NCBI GenBank assembly: GCA_023426545.1
Contig: JAFAAN010000084.1
Location: 1 to 64,000, forward strand
Direction of reading: 5' to 3'
Source: Pseudomonadota bacterium
Lineage (GTDB): Bacteria > Myxococcota > Myxococcia > Myxococcales > Myxococcaceae
Length of the DNA stretch: 64,000 nucleotides
Shown: positions 25,404 to 33,856 of the stretch, one piece after another
Layout: each line of letters begins with the position of its first letter
Position numbering within the stretch: the first letter of the stretch is position 1
The notes under the pieces: generated by a model
Databases searched by the model: none
Told to the model about the DNA's origin: nothing
Seen by the model: the letters and a program-made list of their open reading frames with translations, nothing else
Position numbers and translations under genes: made by a program

Positions 25404-26696
25404 ATGTCCATTGTCTGCGCCACCAACTTCTCCGACTCCGCCCGGCGGGCCTCCACGCTGGCCGCGGAGCTGGCCCGCAAGGCCGGGACGACCCTGTGGC
25501 TGGTCCATGTGCTCAACCCCGACTCCGTGCGCGCCTTCGGCAAGGCCCTGCTGGGCTCCGCCGAGGCGGTGCTGAGCGACGAGGAGAAGCGCCTGGAGAA
25601 GCTGGGCGCGAAGGTGGAGCCGGTGCTGCTCACCGGCGAGCCCGCGGTGATGGTGGACGGGTTCTGCCGCGAGCAGCGCGCCTCGCTGGTGGTGGCGTCC
25701 CGGCCCGCCGACGCGTCGCCCTTCCGCGGCGAGGGCGGCACGGTGGACCGGATGGCGCAGTCGCTGACGGTGCCGCTGCTCATCGTGAAGGACCCGGAGC
25801 CCCTGGAGGCGTGGGTGCGCGGTGAGCGGCCCCTGAAGGTGATGCTCGGGGTCGACCGCTCCCTGCCCTTCGAGGCCGCGCGAGACTGGGTCCAGGCGCT
25901 GCGCAAGGGCGGCGCGGTGGACGTGGTGGGCGGGCGCGTCTACTGGCCCGACGAAGAGGCCCGCAGGTTGGGGCTCCAGCAGCCCGTGGAGTACGGGGAG
26001 GCCGAGCCGGAGCTGCGCCAGGCGCTGGAGCGGGAGAGCGTGGAGCTGATGGCGCCGCTGGCCCAGGGAGAAAAGCCCGCGCGCCTCCGGGTGGAGGCCG
26101 GCGTGGGACGTATCGCCGACCACCTGGTGGAGCTGGCCGAGCAGGAGCGGGTGGACCTGCTGGTGGTCGGTACGCACCATCGCCGCGCGCTGGGCCGGCT
26201 GTGGAGCGTGTCGCGTCATGCGCTGCGGCTGGCGCCCATGTCCGTGGCGTGCGTGCCCGCACAGGCGCTGGCCCTGGGCGCGGAGACGCCGCTGCCGGAG
26301 TACCGCGAGGTGATGGTGGCCACGGACTTCTCCGAGGCGGGCAACCGCGCGGTGGCGCACGCCTTCGCCCTGGTGGCGCAGGGGGGCACCGTGCACATGG
26401 TGCACGCCACCGAGGCGAAGCCGTCCATGGAGGAGGAGGCGCAGCTGCGCGAGCAGCTCTCGGCGCTCGTGCCCGAGGCGGCGCGAGGCAGGAACGTGCG
26501 GCTGGAGGTCATCTCCGGCAGCAGGGACGTGGTGGCCACGCTGACGCAGGCCGCCGAGCGGCTCGGCGTGAGCGCCATCGTCATGGGCACCCACGGGCGG
26601 TCGGGCTGGAAGCGCGCCGTGCTCGGCTCGGTGACGCAGTCCTTGCTGCTGCGCACGGACCGGCCCGTGCTGGTGGTGCGCGCGCCCGTGGGGTGA
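25404..26696 (+). CDS. universal stress protein with three Usp-like domains, 430 aa
   Basis: Three ~140-residue domains: about 1-133, 145-285 and 298-430. The third keeps the ATP-binding signature GTHGRSGWKRAVLGSVTQS; the first begins IVCATNFSDSARRAS, and the second has a degenerate nucleotide site ending VVGTHHRRALGRLWSVSR. Most Usp proteins have one or two domains, so three in one chain is uncommon. Cytoplasmic. Tail-to-tail with the phosphatase gene, with a hairpin in the 21-bp gap. Confidence 0.88.
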   Translation: MSIVCATNFSDSARRASTLAAELARKAGTTLWLVHVLNPDSVRAFGKALLGSAEAVLSDEEKRLEKLGAKVEPVLLTGEPAVMVDGFCREQRASLVVASRPADASPFRGEGGTVDRMAQSLTVPLLIVKDPEPLEAWVRGERPLKVMLGVDRSLPFEAARDWVQALRKGGAVDVVGGRVYWPDEEARRLGLQQPVEYGEAEPELRQALERESVELMAPLAQGEKPARLRVEAGVGRIADHLVELAEQERVDLLVVGTHHRRALGRLWSVSRHALRLAPMSVACVPAQALALGAETPLPEYREVMVATDFSEAGNRAVAHAFALVAQGGTVHMVHATEAKPSMEEEAQLREQLSALVPEAARGRNVRLEVISGSRDVVATLTQAAERLGVSAIVMGTHGRSGWKRAVLGSVTQSLLLRTDRPVLVVRAPVG

Positions 26697-26710
26697 GCCG
26701 CGGAGCGGGG

Positions 26711-26727
26711 CGCCTCTCTATGAGGCG
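26711..26727. terminator. bidirectional terminator-like hairpin
   Basis: CGCCTC (26711-26716) and GAGGCG (26722-26727) form a 6-bp stem with loop TCTAT, across the convergent ends of the Usp gene and the phosphatase gene; it includes the phosphatase stop codon. No T-run is visible. Confidence 0.4.
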
Positions 26728-27383
26728 TCCACGTCCACGTAGGCGCGCTTCGCCAGCACGGACACGAGGCGGCCCTCCGGCATCACGAAGGCGGAGAGCT
26801 TGCCGCCGTACACGCAGCCGGAGTCCAGCCCCACCGCGTGGGGATGCCGCTGGATGCCGCGCATGGCGTCATGGCCGAAGATGACCAGCTCCGGCCCCGG
26901 CCACAGGCTGGCCCAGGGCGCCCCCGCGTCCACCCGCTTCGACGGCGTCCCATCCGGGAGGATGCTGCGCAGGTTGAGCAGCTCGTCCTCCTTCTGTGCT
27001 TCCAGCGGGACACCCGGCACCAGGCCGCCGTGTACGGCGACCACGTTCAGCTCGGGAAAGCGGCGGTACAGCGGCTGGGCCTCCATCCACGCCCAGTCCT
27101 CGGGCGTCAGGGTGTCCAGCACCAGCTGATGCTCGGGCTTCAGCTTCTTGCCGCGCGGCGCGCGGCCGGCATGCCAGCGCAATACGTGGGCATCATGGTT
27201 GCCCCTCACCGCGAGGAAGCCCTTCTCCCGCGCGCGGCGCACCACGCCCGCGGAGTCCGGGCCCTTCGCCACCAGGTCCCCGACCAGCACCACGCGCTCA
27301 CCGGGCTGCCAGCCGCACTGGGCCAGCAGCGCGTCCAGTTCCTCCGAGCACCCGTGCACGTCTCCAATGAAGAGCGTTCGCAT
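26718..27383 (-). CDS. metallophosphoesterase, PPP/ApaH-like, 221 aa
   Basis: The calcineurin-type motifs are ordered: GDVHGC (residues 7-12), GDLVAKGPDS, RGNHD, and the C-terminal VVAVHGGLVPG, plus a late FGHDAM. These residues bind two metal ions in PPP-family protein phosphatases and diadenosine-tetraphosphate hydrolases. The length is closest to short bacterial Ser/Thr or ApaH-like phosphatases. ATG at 27383 has a strong GGGAGGGGGG site. It may oppose the kinase encoded 60 bp upstream on the same strand (27443-30421), which is inference from order. Confidence 0.88.
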   Translation of the reverse strand: MRTLFIGDVHGCSEELDALLAQCGWQPGERVVLVGDLVAKGPDSAGVVRRAREKGFLAVRGNHDAHVLRWHAGRAPRGKKLKPEHQLVLDTLTPEDWAWMEAQPLYRRFPELNVVAVHGGLVPGVPLEAQKEDELLNLRSILPDGTPSKRVDAGAPWASLWPGPELVIFGHDAMRGIQRHPHAVGLDSGCVYGGKLSAFVMPEGRLVSVLAKRAYVDVDAS

Positions 27384-27442
27384 CCCCCCTCCCTTAATGC
27401 GCTTTGCCCGCGTCCGGAAACCCTCAGTCGGGCGAAGCGCGC

Positions 27443-30421
27443 TCAAGGCGCCGGCGCGGCGGGGATGTGTGCGGGCCTGGGCAGACGTGCCCTCCAGGCG
27501 TCGACCTCCTCCAGCGGCTCCTGCCCCGAGGCGCCGAGCGCGACCAGCCGCGCGCGCGCCTCCTCCGCCAGTCGGAGCGCGCGGGGGCGGTCCTGCTTCG
27601 CGTCCCATAGCGCCTGTGCCAGGAGGAAGCGGGCGCGCGCCTGCTCGCTGGGGGAGTGGGGCGCCTCCGGGCTGTTCTCCACCACGCGCTCCAGGAGCTC
27701 CACGGCTCGCAGCGGCTGGCGCAGCGCGAGCAGCGTGCGGCCGAGGTCCATCCACGTCCCCGTGCGGTAGCCGTATGCGTCATCCTCGCGCGCGTCGAGG
27801 ATGACGCGCGCGCGTTCGAGGTAGGGCAGGGCCTCCGCGTAGCGCCGCTCCATCATCAGCAGCCTGCCCGTGGCCCGCAGCGTCTGTGCGACGTAGGGGT
27901 GCTGGGCCCCCAATCGCTGCTCCAGCGGCGCGAGCATGTCGCGGAAGCGGGCCAGGGCCTCCTCGGTGCGGCCCGCGCGAGCCATCAGCGTGGCCAGGTT
28001 GCCCTGGGTGATGAGGGCGCCCGAGCCCTCCGCGCCCTCGACCTTCAGCGCGATGTCGAGCGCGCGCTCCTGGAGCCGCAGGGCCTCGTCGGAGCGGTCC
28101 ATCCGTTGGAGCGCCGCGGCCAGGGGGTTGATGGCGGAGGCGACGTCGGGGTGCTCGGGCCCGAGCGCGCGTTCGAAGACCTCCAGCGCGCTCCGGGACA
28201 GGGACTCCACCTGCTCGACGTCGGCCCTGCGCCAGTGGGCATAGGCCAGCTCGAGCTGGGCCCGTGCCACGTCCGGGTGGCTGGGGCCCAGCGCCGCGCG
28301 GCGGGTGCCCAGGGCCTGCTCGAAGAGCTGCATCGCCTCGTCGAGGCGAAGCTGGGCCATGCGCGTGGCGCCCAGCTCCAGTCGCACGTCGGTGACCTCC
28401 AGGCTGTCGGGCCCGTAGGTGGCCTCCAGCCGCGAGAGGGCGGACTCCTGCTGCTCGGCCGCCTCCGTGTAGCGTCCCTGGGCGAAGAGGAGCGCGCCGA
28501 CCCGCGCCTGGAGCTGGGCGCGCAGCACGCCGTCTCCGCCCAGCCGCTCGATGGCGGCCTCCGCGCGCTCCCTCCACCGGTGTCCCAGCGCGTGCTCGTC
28601 CAGCACGTAGCCGGACGCATGCACCAGCCGCGTCCAGGCGCGCGCGGCCGCCACGTCGTTGCGTCCGGCCTCCGCGCTCCACACCGCGTCGAAGTAGGTG
28701 GCCTCCGCCGCCTTCGGCTGGCCCGTCTCCTCGCGAAGCTGCCCCAGCAGCAGCAGGGCGTCCGCGCCGCCATGGCGGTCGCCCGCGTCCTTCGCGGCCT
28801 GCACGGCGGGCTCCAGCAGCGCCACCGCCTCCGTGTACTTGCCCGCGGCCTTCAAGGCGCGCACGCGCACCAGCGTCCGTGCCCGCGCGAGCGCGGCGGC
28901 ATCCGTGGGCTGGGGCTCGCGCGCCGCCAGCGCCGCCAGGTCCGAGCACCTGCCCAGCGGCGGCAGCGCCTCCGCGGCGCGCGCGGCCAGCTCCACGGTG
29001 CCCGCGTCCGCCCGGGCGAAGAGCTGCGTGAGGGCGGCCACCTCCGCCAGCCGGCCGTCGAGGCAGTGCATGCGCCGCGCGAGCACCTGCTCGGACTGCT
29101 CGCCCCGCATGCGCGTGGCCTCGCACGCGGAGGTCCGCATCGTCACCCACTCGGCGGTGTACGCGTCCAGGGTGCGCCGCACGCGCTGCCACGCCGCCGG
29201 CGCGAAGGGCTTGCCCGTGGCGAGGAAGGCGGACTCGATGGCCTGTTGCGCCGGTGGCCCCCACACGGTGGCCATGGGCTCCCGGGCGCCCGCGCACGCC
29301 CGCGCCCGGCTCGCGTGCACCGCGTGCGTGAGGCCCACCGCGGCCAGCAGCAGCGCCGCGCCTCCCACCGCGGGCAGCCAGCGCTTCCAGCGCGAGGCCG
29401 GGTCGTGCTGGAGCGCGGCGAGCAGGGCGTCCAGGTGCGCGTACCGGTCCATGGCGCTGACGGACAGGCCGCGCAGCAGCACGCGCCGCAGCCAGGGTGG
29501 GACGTGAGCGCCCCGGGGCGCGGGCCGGACCCCGCCGCCGCGCAGCTCCTCCCGCAGCGCCCGCGAGGTGGTGGCGGAGAAGGGGCGCTCGCCGTAGAGG
29601 GCCTCGTACAGCGTGACGCAGAAGGCGAACTGGTCGCTGAGGGCATCCGCGTGCGCGGGGGCCTCCAGCTGCTCGGGGGCCATGTACGCGGGCGTGCCGC
29701 CCGAGACAGGGGACACGTCGTCCAGCGGATTGGCGCTGCGGGCGAGCCCGAAGTCGGTGACGCGCACGCGGCCGTCCCGGCCCACCAGCAGGTTCTCCGG
29801 CTTGAAGTCGCCGTGCACCACGCCCGCCGCGTGCGCGGCCGACAGGCCCCGGCCCGCGTCCAGGAAGAGGGCCAGCACCTGCCGCCAGGGGCGGGGCGCG
29901 GCCTCCAGCCACTGGCGGAGCGTGGGCGCGTCCACCAGCTCCATGGTGAGGAACACCTGCGGCCCGAAGGTGCCCACGTCGTAGACGGGCACCACGTGCG
30001 GATGCGAGACGCGGGCCATGGCCTGGGCTTCGTGCAGCAGGTGCGCGCGGCCTGCCTCCGCCTCCAGGCCCAGCGCCTCCACGCGCAGCAGCTTGAGGGC
30101 CACGCGCCGGTCCAGCTCCGGGTCATACGCGCTGTAGACGACGCCCATGCCGCCGGAGGCCAGCCGCTCCAGCACGAGGTAGCGGCCCACCGCGGTGCCC
30201 TTCGCCAGGGGCGGCCCCTCTGCGCGGGCGGGGCCTGGCTGCGTCAGCTCCGTGGCGCTTCCGGAGGTGCTGTCCTCGGGGGCCTGCGCCCGCAGGGCCT
30301 CGGCCACCATGCGGCGGCACGCGGGGCAGGTGTCCAGGTGCGCGTCCACCTCCGCGGCGCGCGCGGGCGGCAGGCCGCCCGTCAGCAACCCCACGAAGGT
30401 GTTCTCGTCCAGGCAGGCCAT
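27443..30421 (-). CDS. Ser/Thr protein kinase with zinc-finger N-terminus and TPR C-terminus, 992 aa
   Basis: Residues 1-45 are an anti-sigma-type zinc finger (HLDTCPACRR), followed by a complete kinase domain (about 75-330): LASGGMGVVYSAYD loop, VALKLL lysine, HGDFKPEN catalytic loop (His203, Asp205, Asn at +5), TDFGLAR. A single membrane helix lies near 345-365, then ~600 residues of tetratricopeptide-like repeats (ALGPSHPDVARAQLELAYAH, and repeats ending LGPEHPDVASA). The gene begins 12 bp after the sigma-factor stop, so one operon is likely. The zinc finger may link to that sigma factor. Known TPR kinases of this type sense cell-surface or nutrient cues. Confidence 0.9.
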   Translation of the reverse strand: MACLDENTFVGLLTGGLPPARAAEVDAHLDTCPACRRMVAEALRAQAPEDSTSGSATELTQPGPARAEGPPLAKGTAVGRYLVLERLASGGMGVVYSAYDPELDRRVALKLLRVEALGLEAEAGRAHLLHEAQAMARVSHPHVVPVYDVGTFGPQVFLTMELVDAPTLRQWLEAAPRPWRQVLALFLDAGRGLSAAHAAGVVHGDFKPENLLVGRDGRVRVTDFGLARSANPLDDVSPVSGGTPAYMAPEQLEAPAHADALSDQFAFCVTLYEALYGERPFSATTSRALREELRGGGVRPAPRGAHVPPWLRRVLLRGLSVSAMDRYAHLDALLAALQHDPASRWKRWLPAVGGAALLLAAVGLTHAVHASRARACAGAREPMATVWGPPAQQAIESAFLATGKPFAPAAWQRVRRTLDAYTAEWVTMRTSACEATRMRGEQSEQVLARRMHCLDGRLAEVAALTQLFARADAGTVELAARAAEALPPLGRCSDLAALAAREPQPTDAAALARARTLVRVRALKAAGKYTEAVALLEPAVQAAKDAGDRHGGADALLLLGQLREETGQPKAAEATYFDAVWSAEAGRNDVAAARAWTRLVHASGYVLDEHALGHRWRERAEAAIERLGGDGVLRAQLQARVGALLFAQGRYTEAAEQQESALSRLEATYGPDSLEVTDVRLELGATRMAQLRLDEAMQLFEQALGTRRAALGPSHPDVARAQLELAYAHWRRADVEQVESLSRSALEVFERALGPEHPDVASAINPLAAALQRMDRSDEALRLQERALDIALKVEGAEGSGALITQGNLATLMARAGRTEEALARFRDMLAPLEQRLGAQHPYVAQTLRATGRLLMMERRYAEALPYLERARVILDAREDDAYGYRTGTWMDLGRTLLALRQPLRAVELLERVVENSPEAPHSPSEQARARFLLAQALWDAKQDRPRALRLAEEARARLVALGASGQEPLEEVDAWRARLPRPAHIPAAPAP

Positions 30422-30433
30422 GCGGTGGGGACG

Positions 30434-31330
30434 TCAGCCGTCCAGCCGTGAGCGCAGCAGGCGGCTGAGGCTCACGTCGAGCTGGCTGGAGATGAGGCGC
30501 AGCACGCTGTCGAGCTGCGACGGCGTAAGGCGCAGGCGCTCGGTGAGCAGCCGCCGCGTCTGGGTGAGCAGGGCCTCCTGGGCGCTCAACACCCAGCGCG
30601 CCGTGGTGGAGCGGTGCACGCCGTACAGCGCGCCGAGCTGGTCGATGCTCAGCCCGTCCAGGTACTTCAGGCGCAGCACGTTGCGCTGGCGCGGCGCGAG
30701 CGCTTCGAGCGCGGCGGAGAAGCAGGCGTTGAACTCGGCGCGGTACGTGCGCTTGAGGTAGGCCAGCTCGGGGTCGTCCTCGGGGGACACCAGCAGCGAC
30801 AGGTCGCCGTCGTCGGTGGCGGCGGCCTGCCCACCCTGCTGGCGCTGCCAGTCGAGGGCAATCCACAGCGCCGCAGCCCGCACCCAGCCGCTCAGCGGCC
30901 CCGTGCCGGGATAGGCCGCCAGCCGCCCCGGCGTCTCCGCGCTGCCCACGAGCATGCGCTGGCGCAGCAGCTGTCGCACCTCGTCCAGGCCCGAGGGTGG
31001 CAGCCGCAGCCGCGCCACCGCGACATTCACCTCCGGGAGGAAGCGCGCCTCGAACGCGCGGAGCGCCTCCGGCTGCCCGTCTGCCGCCGCGCGGGCGAGG
31101 TAGAGGTCCGGCAGGTTCAGCGCCTCGACCTCCGCCGTCACGTCCTCACCAGGGAGCAGCCGGGCGAGGTGGCTGGCGAAGCGCGGGCCTTCCAGCACCA
31201 CGCCGGGCCAGGACGCGCGCGCCACCGCGAGGGCCTGGGCCAGCCGCGCCTGGAGCGGGGGGAGCGCCTCTGGCGGGGGCGCCGCGCCACCGCGCGCCGA
31301 GACGAAGGCCTGGGCCAGGGAAAGGTCCAT
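30434..31330 (-). CDS. sigma-70-family RNA polymerase sigma factor (myxobacterial type), 298 aa
   Basis: The C-terminal region 4 is clear: SAALEALAPRQRNVLRLKYL then LSIDQLGALYGVHRSTTARW is the helix-turn-helix that reads -35 elements. Region 2 is divergent but present (LPPSGLDEVRQLLRQRML and RAAALWIALDWQRQ). This arrangement fits a sigma-factor group noted in myxobacteria, often encoded next to Ser/Thr kinases. Start chosen at ATG 31330; a longer frame extends to 31618 but is Arg/Pro-rich with no coding look. It precedes the zinc-finger/TPR kinase by 12 bp. Confidence 0.85.
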   Translation of the reverse strand: MDLSLAQAFVSARGGAAPPPEALPPLQARLAQALAVARASWPGVVLEGPRFASHLARLLPGEDVTAEVEALNLPDLYLARAAADGQPEALRAFEARFLPEVNVAVARLRLPPSGLDEVRQLLRQRMLVGSAETPGRLAAYPGTGPLSGWVRAAALWIALDWQRQQGGQAAATDDGDLSLLVSPEDDPELAYLKRTYRAEFNACFSAALEALAPRQRNVLRLKYLDGLSIDQLGALYGVHRSTTARWVLSAQEALLTQTRRLLTERLRLTPSQLDSVLRLISSQLDVSLSRLLRSRLDG

Positions 31331-31554
31331 GGGGGACTCGCGCGAAACGATGGCACCGCCTCCGAAAAAACGCGTCGGGCTGCTCAACCGCCGGGGCCGA
31401 AGATGCTTCCCCAGCGTGTTTCCGGGCAACGAGGCAGGGAGGACCCACGCCGCCGCCGTCCGCCTGCCCCGCGCGCGGGCGGGTGCGGCAGCCGGGCCGC
31501 GCCTGCGCATGGCCCGCGCATTGCTGGTATGGCAGGGCCGGGGTGGAGGTGAAC
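31331..31554. promoter_or_regulatory. divergent region between sigma factor and alanine racemase genes
   Basis: The 224-bp gap holds start sites for the sigma-factor operon (leftward) and alr (rightward). An A-rich run near 31361-31370 lowers GC locally. No secure promoter motif was found. Confidence 0.3.
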
Positions 31555-32760
31555 GTGGAGTCAATTGGCGGCGGGCCGGGAGACGCGGTCCATTCCTCAT
31601 GGCTGGAGTTGAGCGCATCCGCGCTGCGGCACAATGTCGCCGTGTTCCGGGCCCTGGCGGCGCAGGGGCCTGGGCCCCGCGCGCTGGGCGTGGTGCTCAA
31701 GGGCGACGCGTACGGGCACGGGCTTGAGCAGGTGCTGCCGCTGGTCCACGGAGAGGTGGACCTCCTCTACGTTATCGCCCCGCAGGAAGCGCTGAAGGTG
31801 CGGGCGCATGAGCGCGCCCGGGGACTGGAGCCCCGGCAGGTGCTCGTCCTGGGCGCGGTGGCGCCCGACGAAGCAGTGGCGCTGGCGCGCGAGGGCGTGG
31901 ACGCCGTGGTGGCGGACCGTGGCTGGGCGGACGCGGTGCCGGTGCTGCGCGCGGCAAAGCTGACGCGGCCCCTGCGGGTCCACGTCCACCTGGACACGGG
32001 CCTGGGGCGCGAGGGCTTCACGCTGGACGGGCTGCCCACCGAGTCCGGCTTCCTCGCGGACGCACGTGACGTGCTCCAGGTGGTGGGCGCGCTCAGCCAC
32101 TTCGCGAACACGGAGGACGTGACGGAGCAGGGCTACGCGCTGGCGCAGCTCGACGCCTTCGAGAAGGGGCTGGGCATCCTGACCTCGCAGCTGGAGCCGG
32201 CCCAGCCGCTGCAACGGCACATCGCCGCGAGCGCCGCGGCGCTGGTGCTCCCCAGCGCCCGCTACGAGGCGCTGCGCGTGGGCATCTCCCTGTATGGGCT
32301 GTGGCCGTCGCCGGAGACGCGGCTGTCGGCGCGGCTGGTGCTGGGCGAGGTGCCGGTGCTCAAGCCGGCGCTGTCGTGGCGGTGCCGCAGCCAGGTGGTG
32401 AAGTGGCTGCCCGCAGGCAGCTACGTGGGCTACGGCTGCACGTACCGGTGCCCGGAGAACACGCGCATCGCGGTGCTGCCGGTGGGGTACTACGACGGCT
32501 ATCCGCGCCTCGCGTCGGGGAAGGCGCACGTGCTGGTGAACGGCCGCCGGTGCCCGGTGCTGGGGCGGGTGATGATGAACCACCTCATCGTGGACGTGAC
32601 GCGCGCCACGTCCGACGAGCGCCCGGTGGCGGCCACGCTGCTGGGCCGCGACGGCGAGGAGGCCGTGCCGGCCGAGTCACTGGCCGGCTGGGCCCAGACG
32701 ATTCACTACGAGGTCGTCACCCGGCTGGGGGCGCACCTGAAGCGGGTGGTGGTGGCGTAG
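31555..32760 (+). CDS. alr: alanine racemase, 401 aa
   Basis: PLP-dependent racemase making D-alanine for peptidoglycan. The PLP lysine is Lys49 in VVLKGDAYGHG; VHVHLDTGLGREGF, LRVGISLYG, the catalytic-tyrosine region VGYGCTYRCPENTRIAVLPVG (shown here as VGYGCTYRC) and VLGRVMMNHLIVDVT are the family motifs. The GTG at 31555 has GGAGGTGA five bases ahead. The N-terminal ~15 residues are an extra tail. Its last 44 bp overlap, on the opposite strand, the end of the LpxL-like gene, an unusual tail-to-tail overlap of two envelope genes. Confidence 0.9.
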   Translation: MESIGGGPGDAVHSSWLELSASALRHNVAVFRALAAQGPGPRALGVVLKGDAYGHGLEQVLPLVHGEVDLLYVIAPQEALKVRAHERARGLEPRQVLVLGAVAPDEAVALAREGVDAVVADRGWADAVPVLRAAKLTRPLRVHVHLDTGLGREGFTLDGLPTESGFLADARDVLQVVGALSHFANTEDVTEQGYALAQLDAFEKGLGILTSQLEPAQPLQRHIAASAAALVLPSARYEALRVGISLYGLWPSPETRLSARLVLGEVPVLKPALSWRCRSQVVKWLPAGSYVGYGCTYRCPENTRIAVLPVGYYDGYPRLASGKAHVLVNGRRCPVLGRVMMNHLIVDVTRATSDERPVAATLLGRDGEEAVPAESLAGWAQTIHYEVVTRLGAHLKRVVVA

Positions 32761-33760
32761 CGCCGGACGGCAGCGCGGCCTCCGGTGGAGGCTGCACCTT
32801 CCAGCGCCGGTGCAGCCACATCCACTGGTCCGGGTACTTGCGGATGCAGCGCTCCAGCGCGGCCGTCACGCGCGCGGTGTGCTCTGTAATCGGGTCCGCG
32901 CACTCGCCCGGGGCGGGGGGGAGGATGGGGCCCTCCACCTCCAAGCGGAAGCGCGCGCCGCCCCGGCCGTTGCGCACACCCATCACCACGAACACCGGGG
33001 CCTCCGTGCGCGCCGCCGCCACTGCCATCGCGGGCGTCGTGGAGGCCAGCCTGCCGAAGAAGGGCACGAAGGCGGCGCCCTTGGCGGGCAGCGCCTGGTC
33101 CAGCAGCATGAAGGGGGACTCGCCGCGGTTCACCGCGTCGATGATTTCCTGGATGGCGCCGCGCGGGTAGATGAGGCCGGCGCCCGCGCCCAGGCGGTTC
33201 TCCGCGATGCGCGTGTTGAGCGCGCCCTTCAGCGGGCGCACCAGCGCGTCGAGCGGGACGCCGTTGCGGATGAGCATCTCCCCCAGCAGTTCCCAGTTGC
33301 CGAAGTGCGCTGTCACCAGCAGCACGCCCTTGCCCGTGGCCACGCGCGCCTTCAGCGCTCGCCATGCCTCCTCGCCCACCAGGCCCTGCTCGGCCCAGTC
33401 CGGCGGCAGCCGGTCGCCGGACGGCAGCGACTCCAGCACCACGCGCGACATGTTGATGTAGGCGCCGCGCGCAATCTCGCGCCGCTCCGCGTCAGTCTTC
33501 TCCGGCATCGCCAGGGCCAGGTTTTCCAGCGCCACGCGACGGCGGATGCCCAGGCTGTAGGCGAGGTTGCCCACGAAGCGGGCGAGCGCGTCACGCGACT
33601 CGGGCGACAGCCACGTCAAGAACGCCCAGACGAAGCGCGTCAGGAAGCCCACCACCCGCCCGGGGGGCGTGCCGACGATGCGGCGGAGGTGCTCCGACGG
33701 CGGCTTCGGCGTCAGGGGGTGCGAGTCAGGGGACGGAGGGGCAGGGACGGTCGCGGACAC
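32717..33760 (-). CDS. lauroyl/myristoyl acyltransferase, LpxL/HtrB-like, 347 aa
   Basis: Inner-membrane acyltransferase of the lipid A or phospholipid type. Catalytic HxxxxE is HFGNWELLGE; other family segments are LVRPLKGALNTRIAENR, IYPRGAIQEIIDAV, LLDQALPAKGAAFVPFFG and the C-terminal YPDQWMWLHRRWK. A hydrophobic N-terminal helix (about 38-58) anchors it. GTG at 33760 is the likeliest start (GGAG nearby); no ATG fits. It overlaps the 3' end of alr by 44 bp. The substrate could be lipid A or an ornithine or other lipid; the family alone does not decide. Confidence 0.85.
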   Translation of the reverse strand: MSATVPAPPSPDSHPLTPKPPSEHLRRIVGTPPGRVVGFLTRFVWAFLTWLSPESRDALARFVGNLAYSLGIRRRVALENLALAMPEKTDAERREIARGAYINMSRVVLESLPSGDRLPPDWAEQGLVGEEAWRALKARVATGKGVLLVTAHFGNWELLGEMLIRNGVPLDALVRPLKGALNTRIAENRLGAGAGLIYPRGAIQEIIDAVNRGESPFMLLDQALPAKGAAFVPFFGRLASTTPAMAVAAARTEAPVFVVMGVRNGRGGARFRLEVEGPILPPAPGECADPITEHTARVTAALERCIRKYPDQWMWLHRRWKVQPPPEAALPSGATPPPPASGAPPAG

Positions 33761-33856
33761 GGTGACGCACTCCACCGCGAAGTGGAGATGACAGCAAGGC
33801 CACACCTGTTCGTTGTGCGCTACCTTGCTCGCCCGGCATGGACCACACTGCGCGCC

